Shown: positions 50,413-59,623, counted from the first letter of the stretch. The stretch is DNA of 64,000 nt from Pseudomonas fragi (GCF_002269505.1 NZ_NQKQ01000013.1:1-64000), one strand, 5' to 3'. The notes: generated by a model not told the origin, from the letters alone. Program-made: numbers and translations.

Positions 50413-53400
50413 ATGAATACAGCCGCTTTACCTTTCCCCCCGATTATCGACGCCCGGTTGGTCCAGGAGGTCGTGGCCAGTCAGTTCGCCTTGCGCCCCA
50501 ATCTGCGGGTTGTGGTGCGCCAGTTATTGCTCGAGCAACTGAATGAGGCGTTTGCGCCGCAGGTCTTCGATATCTTTCACACCTGGCTGGTGCAAACGGT
50601 AGCCCCGGACGGTACTGCCCTTGAGCAGCCCGGCTATCGGCTGCTGAGTCATGTGCTGCTGGAGCATATCGCCAGCCAGCAATCGCTGAACTACGACTAC
50701 TATTCGGACGACGAGTGTTTTATTGGCGTGAGAACCGCCCATTCTCAACTGAGCCAGATCGAGCCCATAAGCCGGGTCGTGCCGCTGATGCGCAATGTGG
50801 TGCAGGGCTGGCGTGTGGCGCTGCAAAAAGCGCTGCTGGGGTACTGGAATCAACCCGCCGATGCCGGGCCAAGCCGTCTGATCTGGTTGTCGCGGATCAT
50901 TCAGGAGCAGTTGCTGGCCAGTGCCGAGACCCGGGTTGACCTGAGTGCCCGCCAGCGTGGGGTGCTGCGCACTGTGTTCCGTTACCCCGACCGCCTCGAT
51001 CGGCACGCTTTGCCTGGCCTTGACAGCACGACCCGGGCCTACAGTGTGGCCGCGAAGATTGTGGCCGGGGGCACGTCCTGGGAGGTGCTGACCCCTGATG
51101 TGCTGATTGTGCATCTGCTGAGTGGCGAAAATGGCGTTTTCCACTGCAAGGTGGACGGCAGCATTCAGGCTTATGCGTCCGTCAGCCGCTTTACCCAAAG
51201 CTGGGGTGGCGATATGGCTGCGCGCTTTGAGCTGGACTCTGTCACCCGCGTACTTTATGAGCCTGAAGGCAACCTGGTGCAGGCTCAGGCCCTGTGCCTG
51301 CTTGAGCGTCATCTGGATGCAATCATGGCGCCGGTGCCGCGCACGAGTGCGGATGCTCTGGAGGGACATGTTCTGGATATTACCGATACCGCGGCCGTGT
51401 TCAGCGCCACAGAACGGCTCGATCCGCGGGATTTGTCCAGCCTCTACGCCGGACTGCCTGAGTGGCTGCAACAGTCATCTGCAGCCGATCGCTTCGCTTA
51501 TCGCAGCCATTTGACGGCCCTGGCCAGTACCAATCAGCAGGCCAATGGCCAACGTTTCGACGACGATATCCCCAACCTGCACGATTTTACGGTCAATGCC
51601 CTGCGTCGGCAGATGGGCCGGGACCAGCCACTGGCACCGGGCTATAACCCTGACGAGCTGCTGCTGACTTTTATCAACCCGGTCGGGCCGGGAGGTGAGG
51701 GCACGGTTGGCACCCTCAACCCTTACACCCAGACCCTGACCGAACTGGCCGTGCAAAATCTCAGGGGCGCAATGAGTCGGCCCCAACGCATCAGCCATGC
51801 CAGGGGCCAGTTGATCCAGGACTGGTGGATGACCCCGGACTACGTGCGGCGGCTGATCCAGACGGTCGATATTGGCCAGACCTACCCGCAATGGATCAGG
51901 CGCTGCCTGCTGGATAACCCCGAGCATGCCCGGGCGCGGGAACGGCTGTTTGTCGATGAGTTGCGGGTGCACTTACCCTTGCAGGCCCTGGAATGCAAAA
52001 TCCGCCAGCGCTGCAACTTCACCGAGCGCGGTTATCACTGCGTAAAGGGCTTGATGATGCTTGACCCTGCGTTGCGCAAGATGCCGGGGCAGGGGGTGGT
52101 GATCCGGCCGCTGGCTTTTTTGGCATCGCCCACTGCGCGGCCGGATGTGGTGCGCAATATGTTTGTGATCGGCCCGCAACAGGTGACGGCCGGGCCCCAT
52201 GTGCTCTATCGGCCCTTGTATGAGGACGCGCTGGTGGAGTATTCGTCCTGGGACGCACTCAGGGCAGCCATTGTGGCGTCAGGCCCGCTGCAACAAAGCG
52301 TCCTTGACTGGTTGCCCGCCGGTGCCCGACGTATCTATGAGGACGGTGGCTTCAAACGGGTCCATCAGGCGTCGTCATGGGTGTTTGATGAATTTCCGAT
52401 GCGCCTCTCACCCCGCCCGGCATTGCTGAGTGAATTTGCCCTCAAAGACGACTTCGGCCATACGCTGTATACCGAGATGGCACTGGCACTGGGCGAGCTG
52501 GGCGATCGGCAAACCCTGTCCAACAGCGAGCGGCGCTGGGCATCTCTGCTGGAAGGAGGGTGGCTGCTGTTCAATACGATGGTGCCCATGCTCAAGTTGC
52601 CATGGGCGCTGCATGTGCTTAACGCGGTGGTGATGACCGTGCTGGCATTGCAAAGTGATGTGCAACGCCTGCGCAGCCCGGACTCGACCGCCAGGGCGCC
52701 GGCGCTGATTGATCTGCTGTTCAATATCGGGTTGACCCTGTTGCATCTGGGGCCTGAGCAGGTGCAGCTGACGGGCAGAGTGGCCCGGCCCGATAACGTG
52801 CTGCTGCCCGCCGAGTTTGCGCAACGACGCATTGCCCCTGACGCCGGGCCGGTGATTGCTGGTGAAATCAGGGAAGGGGTGATCTTTCTACCGGCGGTGC
52901 CCGTGGGCAATTATAAAACCCGGCTGGATTTTGCCTGGTTCAGTGACCGTTGGGAGCATTTCAAACCGTCGAATCTGGAATGGCTTGACCGAAACCGCGG
53001 TCAATGGTCCGACACGCAAAATATGTATGTAAGGGAGGGGGTCTATAAGGGCCTGTACGCATTGAACGGCAAATGGCATGCCCTTGTTGAGGACTTTCCC
53101 TATCAAATCGGGATTGATTCTGATGGGGTCTTTTTGGTCAATCCCCGTGATCCCTCGGATAAAGGACCGCGCATCAGCGGTGATGACGCAGGGGTCTGGC
53201 GATTTTCCCGCAAGGCGGGACTGCGTGGAGGTGGCGATGCACCTGAGCCTCCGCCCAAAGGCGGGGCCCGGATCAAACGCATCAATGAGTTGCGCAAAAA
53301 AATGACGCAGTACAACGAGCGGGTACCGGCCCTGCAAGCCCAAATGGACGAAGCTACCCAGGCCTATGAGCAACTCGATGCCCAAGGTGCCCCTGCGCCA

Positions 53401-55113
53401 GAGCGTATCCAGGCGCTGGAGCGCTGCATCACGGTGATTGAGCAGCAGCAACCGCAGTATGTTGCCGTACTGGATCACCTGCTGCAAAAACATGCACTGC
53501 TGGCGGAAGACAATGACCATGTCATTCTGTCGCAGAGTTACAAGAACATGATCCTTCTGACGGCGCATCTGTTTGATTCAAGGGTGACTATCTGCCGCTC
53601 TTTGCAAGAGATGCACCCGCAGGTGTTCCGGGACGAGACGCAGGTGGTGGATGCTGCGATGTTCAAAACGGGGGGGTATCGGGCGGATTGCCTGAAGATT
53701 TTCCAACAGCTGGAGGGCGCCGTTAACGACTTCAAGGCCATGCAGGCTTATCTGGAGAAGCTGCGTGGAGTGCCCAAGTCGGGTTTCAGGGAGGCGCTGG
53801 ACGCGCGAAGACGTCATATCCGCTATGAGGTTGAGATTGAGGGGCAGGCCGTAACGCGTTACCGCTCCGATGTGCTGTGCAGATCCCATCAACTGGTGGT
53901 GCTGCGCGATCTTGTGCCGCTGGAGCCGGCGGGCGAAGACCGGCGCGCAGTGGATGAGATTGTCGGGCCGCTGTATTTCAAGGCTAAAAACCAGTCCGAA
54001 CTTGAAGACGAAACCTTGTTCAGCCACAGCGAGCGCCTTGAAATCCTCAACGATGTGCGCGAGCACTATGCCGCTGCTGAAGAGGCATTGAGCATTTTCC
54101 TGGCACGGCCCGGTACACGACTGGATCAACGCCATGTGGATAATGTCAACACTGTGATCAAGGCGCTGGATTCCCGGGCCGTGGCCATGCAGCTGGAGCA
54201 GGCCAGCGCCCTGCAAGAGTGGCTTCCGGCGCAGCCTGGCCCTTCCCGTGTGCCTCAAGCCAGGCGCAAAATTGTGCGCACGCGCAACAAGGGGCTGCTG
54301 ATCGGCACCGTCAGGGCCAGTCATGCCCAGGGTGAGGGTGAGATTGTCGATATCGGTGATCGGCCTGCGGCTCAGCCACCGGGCGGGATATCGACGAATG
54401 TGTTGACCGCCTATAAGCAGATGGCTGCGGGTCAATGGGTCGAGCTGCCTACACCTCAGGTGGCGCTGGTACGACCCTACGGGACGGTCAGGGCCCAGGC
54501 GGCCACCCTGTTAAAACAGGTCAATGGTGAAATCCATCGAGTAAAAAGCCGCATCAAGCGCACCAAGTTTGCGCCAGAGCTCTATGGCTCACTTGATCGT
54601 TTTGCCCATAACCTGGATCGGCTGGTGACTGAAATCAAGGCATTGCATCCTGACCTGCTGCCAGTGCACACGCCCGTACCCGGTACGCCCGAGGCCTTGA
54701 TTGCCCGTCTTGAAGGCGCAGCAACCCTGTTGCGCAGCGAGGGGCTGAAGATCCTGCTGTCATTGCCGCCGACTTCGCGCACTGTGGGTTTTCTGCTGGA
54801 TCTGGGGGAGGTGCAGCTGGTGAAAATCAATCAGCGCATCGCCATGACCGGTGAGCGGCAGGATTTCGTGCAGGAGTATGAAGTACAGGATCCTGCCGGT
54901 CAGGTGCTCTGGTACGCGCATGTGCACTATGCCCAGGCGATTGGCGGTGACAACAACCCCACAGCGGCCCACTTCAAGCTGCCCGGCCAGCGCATGGACA
55001 GCAAAAAAAGCCTGGAGGCCAAGGCCGGGCCCGGGCAAAAAGTGCCCGAGGTGTATTACGCAACAATCACTGAGGCGTTGTTCAAGGAACACTTTTTGCC
55101 CAAACAGCCCTGA
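50413..55113 (+). CDS. Giant DUF6543 / dermonecrotic-toxin-like protein
   Basis: The 1566-residue protein has no signal peptide. Its overall style matches the large Pseudomonas proteins annotated as DUF6543 or dermonecrotic-toxin-domain proteins, with FINPVGPGGEG near residue 420. A hydrophobic stretch around 712-745 could insert in a membrane. A block shaped like GVYKGLYALNGKWHALVEDF (about 880) precedes a Gly/Pro linker near 935-955 and helical coiled regions (about 955-1300). The last 90 residues contain VLWYAHVHYAQAIGGDNNPT and AAHFKLPGQRM, a C-terminal block I recall from this family. AAGGA precedes the ATG at 50413. Its target and secretion route are unknown; no secretion genes adjoin it. 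Confidence 0.7.
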   Translation: MNTAALPFPPIIDARLVQEVVASQFALRPNLRVVVRQLLLEQLNEAFAPQVFDIFHTWLVQTVAPDGTALEQPGYRLLSHVLLEHIASQQSLNYDYYSDDECFIGVRTAHSQLSQIEPISRVVPLMRNVVQGWRVALQKALLGYWNQPADAGPSRLIWLSRIIQEQLLASAETRVDLSARQRGVLRTVFRYPDRLDRHALPGLDSTTRAYSVAAKIVAGGTSWEVLTPDVLIVHLLSGENGVFHCKVDGSIQAYASVSRFTQSWGGDMAARFELDSVTRVLYEPEGNLVQAQALCLLERHLDAIMAPVPRTSADALEGHVLDITDTAAVFSATERLDPRDLSSLYAGLPEWLQQSSAADRFAYRSHLTALASTNQQANGQRFDDDIPNLHDFTVNALRRQMGRDQPLAPGYNPDELLLTFINPVGPGGEGTVGTLNPYTQTLTELAVQNLRGAMSRPQRISHARGQLIQDWWMTPDYVRRLIQTVDIGQTYPQWIRRCLLDNPEHARARERLFVDELRVHLPLQALECKIRQRCNFTERGYHCVKGLMMLDPALRKMPGQGVVIRPLAFLASPTARPDVVRNMFVIGPQQVTAGPHVLYRPLYEDALVEYSSWDALRAAIVASGPLQQSVLDWLPAGARRIYEDGGFKRVHQASSWVFDEFPMRLSPRPALLSEFALKDDFGHTLYTEMALALGELGDRQTLSNSERRWASLLEGGWLLFNTMVPMLKLPWALHVLNAVVMTVLALQSDVQRLRSPDSTARAPALIDLLFNIGLTLLHLGPEQVQLTGRVARPDNVLLPAEFAQRRIAPDAGPVIAGEIREGVIFLPAVPVGNYKTRLDFAWFSDRWEHFKPSNLEWLDRNRGQWSDTQNMYVREGVYKGLYALNGKWHALVEDFPYQIGIDSDGVFLVNPRDPSDKGPRISGDDAGVWRFSRKAGLRGGGDAPEPPPKGGARIKRINELRKKMTQYNERVPALQAQMDEATQAYEQLDAQGAPAPERIQALERCITVIEQQQPQYVAVLDHLLQKHALLAEDNDHVILSQSYKNMILLTAHLFDSRVTICRSLQEMHPQVFRDETQVVDAAMFKTGGYRADCLKIFQQLEGAVNDFKAMQAYLEKLRGVPKSGFREALDARRRHIRYEVEIEGQAVTRYRSDVLCRSHQLVVLRDLVPLEPAGEDRRAVDEIVGPLYFKAKNQSELEDETLFSHSERLEILNDVREHYAAAEEALSIFLARPGTRLDQRHVDNVNTVIKALDSRAVAMQLEQASALQEWLPAQPGPSRVPQARRKIVRTRNKGLLIGTVRASHAQGEGEIVDIGDRPAAQPPGGISTNVLTAYKQMAAGQWVELPTPQVALVRPYGTVRAQAATLLKQVNGEIHRVKSRIKRTKFAPELYGSLDRFAHNLDRLVTEIKALHPDLLPVHTPVPGTPEALIARLEGAATLLRSEGLKILLSLPPTSRTVGFLLDLGEVQLVKINQRIAMTGERQDFVQEYEVQDPAGQVLWYAHVHYAQAIGGDNNPTAAHFKLPGQRMDSKKSLEAKAGPGQKVPEVYYATITEALFKEHFLPKQP

Positions 55114-55184
55114 TAACGCATCGGGTACGTGGGTTCCAGGCACAATTGACCTATCATTACGCCTTTCCAACAGGTGATTGATTA

Positions 55185-55484
55185 ATGAGCGATTCAAACC
55201 AGACCTTGCGCACAGCCCTTGCAACCAGCGACATGCTGGTGATTGACGGGCTGCATGCCTGGGATTTTTCTCTGGACGATGTGCAGTTGCTCATCAAGTG
55301 CATGGACGGGCGCGCGGAAAAACGCTGGCACTTCACCGCGGCGCAGATCGACGCGGCGGTATTTGATCAGGGTTTGCAAAGCTGGACCCTCACCGGTGAC
55401 TCGGGCGAGCATCGCCTGGTTTGCCTCAGCGCCCTGAGCGCAAACAACGACGACGATGAAGCCGAGGTCGAAGATGAAGTTTAA
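55185..55484 (+). CDS. DUF5629-type small protein
   Basis: The 99-residue acidic cytoplasmic protein (ATSDMLVIDGLHAWDFSLDD...) matches my recollection of the Pseudomonas-specific family DUF5629, with a run of Asp/Glu at the C-terminus. AGGTG lies about eight bases before the ATG. It overlaps the lactonase gene by 11 bases, so the two are probably co-translated. It follows the toxin-like gene by 71 bases, which also allows the idea of an immunity role, but I consider that weak because the pair with the lactonase looks conserved on its own. Confidence 0.7.
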   Translation: MSDSNQTLRTALATSDMLVIDGLHAWDFSLDDVQLLIKCMDGRAEKRWHFTAAQIDAAVFDQGLQSWTLTGDSGEHRLVCLSALSANNDDDEAEVEDEV

Positions 55485-56646
55485 AACCCTGCCGATGCTG
55501 ATGGCTTTAAGTGTGGGTGCGATGTCGGCCCAGGCCGAGTCGCGCGATGAAGTCGAACTGCTGGTGGGCTCCTACACCCAGGGCAAAAGCCAGGGTATCT
55601 ACCGTCTGCAATTTGACAGCGCCAAGGGGCATATCACCCCGCAGCCGCTGCAAGTGTTCAAGGCCGCCAACCCGTCGTGGCTGACCCTGTCCAAAGACCA
55701 GACCCGATTGTTCGTGGTCAATGAAAACGGCCAGGGCCAGGCCGATGTTGTCGGGCGCGCCAGTAGCGTGGCCATCGACCCGAAAACCAATGAGCTGACC
55801 CTGATCAACCAGGTCAAGACCCTGGGTGAAGAGCCGACTCATTCCAGCTTGAGCGCAGACGAACGATACCTGTTTGTTGCCAACTACGGCGTTCACGCTG
55901 ACCCTGGCGGCAGCCTGGCGGTATTGCCGATCAATGCCGAAGGTCAGTTGCAGGCCGTGACGCAGATGAGCAGCCACCCGGCCAGCCTGGTCAACCCTGA
56001 GCGGCAGATGTCGGCCCATGTGCATTCGGTGGTGTCCTCGCCCGATGGCAAGTTCGTCTACGCCAGTGATCTGGGTGCGGACAAAGTGTTTGTCTACCGC
56101 TACGACCCGGCCGCCAACCCGGAACACCCGCTGGTGGCAGCTGACCCGGCATTTATCGAGTTGCCGCCAGGCAGCGGGCCACGTCACCTGTTGTTTTCCA
56201 GGGACGGCAAGCACGCTTACCTGACCACTGAAATGAGCGCCCAGGTGTTTGTGTTCGACTATGACAATGGTCGCCTCAAGCAGCGCCAGGCGCTGGAACT
56301 GGCCAAGGGCATGCCGGCGCAGAACCGTGCGGCCGGTGCCTTGCATGCGTCACAGGACGGCAAGTTCCTGTACGTCAGCAACCGCGGCAAGGCCAATGAA
56401 ATCCTGGTGTTTGCGATTAACCCGGACAATGGCCAACTGACTGAAATCCAGCGTCGCCCGGTGGATGGCGATCATCCGCGCGAGTTTGCCCTGAGCCCCA
56501 ACGGCAAGTTTTTGCTGATTGCTAACCAGATGAGCAATGCCATCGTGGTGCTGGAGCGTGACCCTGCAACCGGCAAGCTGGGCAAGACCGTACAAACCCT
56601 GGCGATGGATGCGCCGTCTGATGTGAAGTTTATCAACCGCCCGTAA
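55474..56646 (+). CDS. Exported lactonase-family seven-bladed propeller protein
   Basis: The 390-residue protein has a signal peptide (about 1-21, SAQAESRD) and a YbhE-type 6-phosphogluconolactonase propeller. Typical blocks are VGSYTQGKSQGIYRLQFD, PSWLTLSKDQTRLFVVNE, AHVHSVVSSPDGKFVYASDL, GPRHLLFSRDGKHAYLTTE and HPREFALSPNGKFLLIANQ. The cytoplasmic family member hydrolyses 6-phosphogluconolactone. This one is exported and so more likely acts on periplasmic gluconolactone or another lactone. GAGG precedes the ATG at 55474, inside the end of the DUF5629-type gene. Confidence 0.9.
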   Translation: MKFKTLPMLMALSVGAMSAQAESRDEVELLVGSYTQGKSQGIYRLQFDSAKGHITPQPLQVFKAANPSWLTLSKDQTRLFVVNENGQGQADVVGRASSVAIDPKTNELTLINQVKTLGEEPTHSSLSADERYLFVANYGVHADPGGSLAVLPINAEGQLQAVTQMSSHPASLVNPERQMSAHVHSVVSSPDGKFVYASDLGADKVFVYRYDPAANPEHPLVAADPAFIELPPGSGPRHLLFSRDGKHAYLTTEMSAQVFVFDYDNGRLKQRQALELAKGMPAQNRAAGALHASQDGKFLYVSNRGKANEILVFAINPDNGQLTEIQRRPVDGDHPREFALSPNGKFLLIANQMSNAIVVLERDPATGKLGKTVQTLAMDAPSDVKFINRP

Positions 56647-56787
56647 TCATGGGCGTGCAGCCTTGTATCAATCGCACTGATAGACGCTAGTGCTGCAATG
56701 AATTTCTGCACGAAGACCCTTGGCGTTAAGTTGGTTTCACGGCCTGAAAAGGCAAGCAAGCCAACTGAATCGTCGAGGGTTAGTGCC

Positions 56788-56961
56788 ATGAACTTCAATC
56801 TTTTCTCCGTTATTGCGGCTTCCGCCATCTCCGCCACCGTGGCCCTGCCTGCCAGTGCCGCGACGGTGCTCAGCGACAAAAAATCCACGGCTTACACCCA
56901 GAAATACCTGCAGCAAAGCGCCAATTTCTATGCGGCCCTGGATCATAAAACCCGGGGTTGA
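56788..56961 (+). CDS. Small secreted protein
   Basis: The 57-residue protein has a clear signal peptide (about 1-26, cleavage near ASA-ATV) and a mature part of about 31 residues, ending DHKTRG. GAGGGTT lies six bases before the ATG at 56788; the longer upstream frame lacks a better start. Function unknown. Confidence 0.6.
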   Translation: MNFNLFSVIAASAISATVALPASAATVLSDKKSTAYTQKYLQQSANFYAALDHKTRG

Positions 56962-56975
56962 GAAACCTCAAAAGG

Positions 56976-57124
56976 CTTGTAGTCGCTGTCGAGGTACGAG
57001 GCTGCGATCGAGGACGCAGTCCTCGTAAATCCGATTATCGGGTTGTTTCTGAAACAACCCATTGACCGAACCTAGGACGGCTTCGCCCTCGATCGCAGCC
57101 TCGTACCTCGACAGCGACTACAAG
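56976..57124. repeat. Long REP-type inverted repeat
   Basis: CTTGTAGTCGCTGTCGAGGT... at 56976 faces its complement ending CGACAGCGACTACAAG at 57124. The arms are nearly 40 bases and include CGAGGCTGCGATCGAGG, so this is one of the longest perfect stems in the window. Confidence 0.92.
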
Positions 57125-57139
57125 TTAAGGGTCAGGCCG

Positions 57140-57874
57140 TTATAGCCTCACCGTCTCCAGTAACCCGGTCGGGCCGACCATGGCGTAGTTGTAGCCAGGG
57201 CCGGACCAGTATTGGGCCTGCAGTTCCCCGTCCTGTCGGCTACCCCGGGGCAGCAGGCTGTTGTGCGGGCCCGGCGGGCGGATATAAAAGCTGATCTGGC
57301 GCCCTTGCCGGTCCTGGTATAACACCATCGCCGCACCGCCCTGGTCGGTGGTCAGCAGGCGACTGCTGACCGGTTTGAAGCCTGCCCCCGTCAAATCCGG
57401 CAAGCGTTCGGCGCGGCTGAAATAACGATCAACCCAGCCTTGCATCTCGCTGCCTGTCTGCACTTTATAGTCGGCGGGCAGAAACCCCTGTTCGGCAAAC
57501 ATGCGATGGGCCGCCAATGCGTCGCTCATGGGCAAGGTGCTGCTGGCCTGGGTCATTTGCCTGGCCTGCCAGCCGCCTGCACCACCCAGGCCGAGCGCGA
57601 TCAGCACGGCCGCTGCACTGGCCCAGTGACGCCGTGATTGGCGGCGCTGGTGCTGGCGAATCGCGGCGGGGTCGAGGGCCGGGTTGGCGGGTTGCTGCAG
57701 GCTGGCTTGCAGTGCCGTGCGTAACGCCTGGGCATCGCGCTGCCAGGCTTGCACCCGGGCGGCGACTTCAGGGTTGGCTTGCAGGTAGCGCTCAACGTCA
57801 TGGCGCTCTGCAGCGCTGAGGGCATGATCGATATAAGCATGCAGATCGTGCTCACTGGGCGGGGTGGTGATCAT
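57140..57874 (-). CDS. Anti-sigma factor (membrane)
   Basis: The 244-residue protein has an N-terminal cytoplasmic anti-sigma domain (about 1-65, HDLHAYIDHALSAAERHDVE), one membrane helix (about 84-102) and a periplasmic domain. The zinc-binding HxxxCxxC of ZAS-type factors is absent. Its start overlaps the sigma factor stop by four bases, the standard sigma/anti-sigma arrangement. It presumably holds the sigma factor until a periplasmic or redox signal arrives. Confidence 0.9.
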   Translation of the reverse strand: MITTPPSEHDLHAYIDHALSAAERHDVERYLQANPEVAARVQAWQRDAQALRTALQASLQQPANPALDPAAIRQHQRRQSRRHWASAAAVLIALGLGGAGGWQARQMTQASSTLPMSDALAAHRMFAEQGFLPADYKVQTGSEMQGWVDRYFSRAERLPDLTGAGFKPVSSRLLTTDQGGAAMVLYQDRQGRQISFYIRPPGPHNSLLPRGSRQDGELQAQYWSGPGYNYAMVGPTGLLETVRL

Positions 57875-58377
57875 TTGAGTCTCCGCAGGGCAGGGCGGAT
57901 GATTTCGCCCTCACTGAGTTGGCGCAGCGCGCTGCGCGCTCTTGAAAGGCGCGACATGACGGTACCGATTGGCACGTCGAGGATCCCGGCGACTTCCTTG
58001 TAGCTCAAACCTTCAACCGATACCCAGAGCAGCAAGGCGCGTTGTTCGGTGCTCAGTTGTTCGAAAGCATCGAGGGTTGCCTGGGCAAGCACTGTGCGTT
58101 CGGTTGAGGGGTGAGCGTCATCGCGTCCGGTAAAAAAATCGAGCATGCGTGCATAACGGCGCGAACGCCGATGTTGATCGACAAACTGGCGATACAGGAT
58201 GGTAAACAGCCAGGCACGCAAGTCCCCTTCGGGGCGCTTGTCGGCAACGCTGCCAAGGGCCCGCTCCAGGCAGGTTTGCACCAGATCGTCGGCATTGCTG
58301 GCATGACGGGTCAGCGATAGCGCAAAACGGCGCAGACGCGGGATCAGTTCACGCAGTTGCTCATCGAATGAGGTCAT
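57871..58377 (-). CDS. ECF-type RNA polymerase sigma factor
   Basis: The 168-residue sigma factor has region 2 (about 10-80, NADDLVQTCLERAL and LRAWLFTILYRQFVDQHR) and region 4 (about 105-160, EQRALLLWVSVEGLSYKEVA, then VPIGTVMSRLSRAR). It is co-transcribed with the anti-sigma gene and divergent from a catalase-like peroxidase and cytochrome b561. Copies of the same bipartite motif lie upstream of both transcription units, so it probably transcribes itself and the peroxidase operon. Confidence 0.94.
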   Translation of the reverse strand: MTSFDEQLRELIPRLRRFALSLTRHASNADDLVQTCLERALGSVADKRPEGDLRAWLFTILYRQFVDQHRRSRRYARMLDFFTGRDDAHPSTERTVLAQATLDAFEQLSTEQRALLLWVSVEGLSYKEVAGILDVPIGTVMSRLSRARSALRQLSEGEIIRPALRRLK

Positions 58378-58408
58378 GGTCTGCCAATTATGACTGGGTG
58401 GGTGCAGG

Positions 58409-58437
58409 CAAGACGTTCAGGATCATGCCTTATTCCC
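58409..58437 (-). promoter_or_regulatory. ECF promoter of the sigma/anti-sigma operon
   Basis: On the minus strand GGGAATAA (58437-58430), 14 bases, then CGTCTTG (58415-58409). The same motif and spacing face the other way at 58471-58499. The sigma ATG lies 31 bases downstream of the second element. Confidence 0.72.
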
Positions 58438-58470
58438 TGTGTTGTCGAAAAAAAAATTATCGTACACCGG

Positions 58471-58499
58471 GGGAATAAGCCTGTGTGGTCTGCGTCCTA
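58471..58499 (+). promoter_or_regulatory. ECF promoter of the catalase/cytochrome operon
   Basis: GGGAATAA (58471-58478), 14 bases, then CGTCCTA (58493-58499). It is a mirror copy of the sigma-gene promoter, differing mainly in the spacer. The peroxidase ATG is 41 bases downstream. Confidence 0.72.
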
Positions 58500-58540
58500 T
58501 AGGCCATCCACCTGACGGTCCTGTGGCCCCGGAGTTTTAT

Positions 58541-59623
58541 ATGGTCGATCAATTGCCGCCTGTGCGGCCCGCAACACCCCCGTTGAGCCCTGCCAGTGTA
58601 CTGCTGCGCCTGGCGGGCATCGGGGGGGTGGTGGCAGTTATCCTCGGTGGGTTTTACTACGTCAACGGCACGCTGGACCCCCAGCGCTTGAGCCCCGGTA
58701 AGCTGGTCAATGCACTGGAGCACAACAACGGCGTGCATCCGGGTTACCGGCGTAACCATGCCAAGGGTCTGTGCGTAGCGGGTTATTTTCAGGGCAGTGG
58801 TGCTGCGCAGGCGTTGTCTTCCGCGCAGGTGTTCGGTACCGAACGTACGCCGGTAGTCGGGCGTTTTGCTTTGCCCAGTGGCAACCCCTATGCCCCCGAC
58901 AGCAGCGTGCCGATTCGCAGTTTTGCCCTGCGCTTCACCCAGGCCAATGGTCAGCAGTGGCGCACGGGAATGAACAGCATGCCGGTGTTCCCGGTGGGCA
59001 CACCTGAAGCGTTCTATCAGATGCTGCAAGCCGGTGCGCCGGAAGCGGCCACGGGCAAGCCTGCGCCCGGTGCCATGCCGGCCTTTTTTGCCGCGCACCC
59101 GGAAACGGCGGCCTTTTTGCAGTGGGTCAAGACCGCCAAACCTTCTGCCAGCTATGCCACCGAGCGCTACAACGGGATCAATGCGTTTTATCTGGTCAAC
59201 GCAGCCGGGCAGCGGCAGGCGGTGCGCTGGGGGGTGGTGCCTTTGGGGCAGGACGCGGCGGGTGCTGCGGCGCCCGACGCTGCCGATTATCTGGAGCAGG
59301 ATCTGGATAAACGCTTGGCGGCGGGGCCTTTGAAATGGCAGTTCAACCTGACATTGGCCGAGGCGGGTGACCCGACCTCTGATGCCAGCAAGGCCTGGCC
59401 TGAGGGGCGCAAGGTGGTGGATGCAGGCACCCTGGTACTGGTAAAGGCCCAGGCGCAGAACGACGGCGAGTGCCGCGATATCAATTACGATCCGCTGATT
59501 TTGCCCAGTGGCATAGAGGGCTCGGATGACCCCTTGCTGGCGGCACGCTCAGCAGCCTATGCCAGTTCCTATGTGCGCCGTACCGGTGAAGTCGATCAGC
59601 TACCCAAGGAGCCGCAACCATGA
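58541..59623 (+). CDS. Membrane-anchored catalase-family peroxidase (SrpA-like)
   Basis: The 360-residue heme protein belongs to the small catalase-family peroxidases. An N-terminal anchor (about 22-41) puts the enzyme in the periplasm. The distal His is H73 in RRNHAKGLC, and the proximal Tyr lies in the R-x-x-x-Y pattern ARSAAYASSY near the C-terminus. Classical catalase sequence around the heme (RSFALRFTQANG) is kept. GGAG is seven bases before the ATG at 58541. It overlaps the cytochrome b561 gene by four bases, which suggests electron supply from the membrane. It should remove periplasmic peroxides under control of the adjacent ECF sigma factor. Confidence 0.9.
   Translation: MVDQLPPVRPATPPLSPASVLLRLAGIGGVVAVILGGFYYVNGTLDPQRLSPGKLVNALEHNNGVHPGYRRNHAKGLCVAGYFQGSGAAQALSSAQVFGTERTPVVGRFALPSGNPYAPDSSVPIRSFALRFTQANGQQWRTGMNSMPVFPVGTPEAFYQMLQAGAPEAATGKPAPGAMPAFFAAHPETAAFLQWVKTAKPSASYATERYNGINAFYLVNAAGQRQAVRWGVVPLGQDAAGAAAPDAADYLEQDLDKRLAAGPLKWQFNLTLAEAGDPTSDASKAWPEGRKVVDAGTLVLVKAQAQNDGECRDINYDPLILPSGIEGSDDPLLAARSAAYASSYVRRTGEVDQLPKEPQP

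Noticed and set aside
50413..55484. Classical toxin-immunity pair (DUF6543 protein with the next gene)
   Set aside because: The 71-base gap and the 11-base overlap of the small gene with the lactonase favour pairing with the lactonase; kept only as a low-probability idea.
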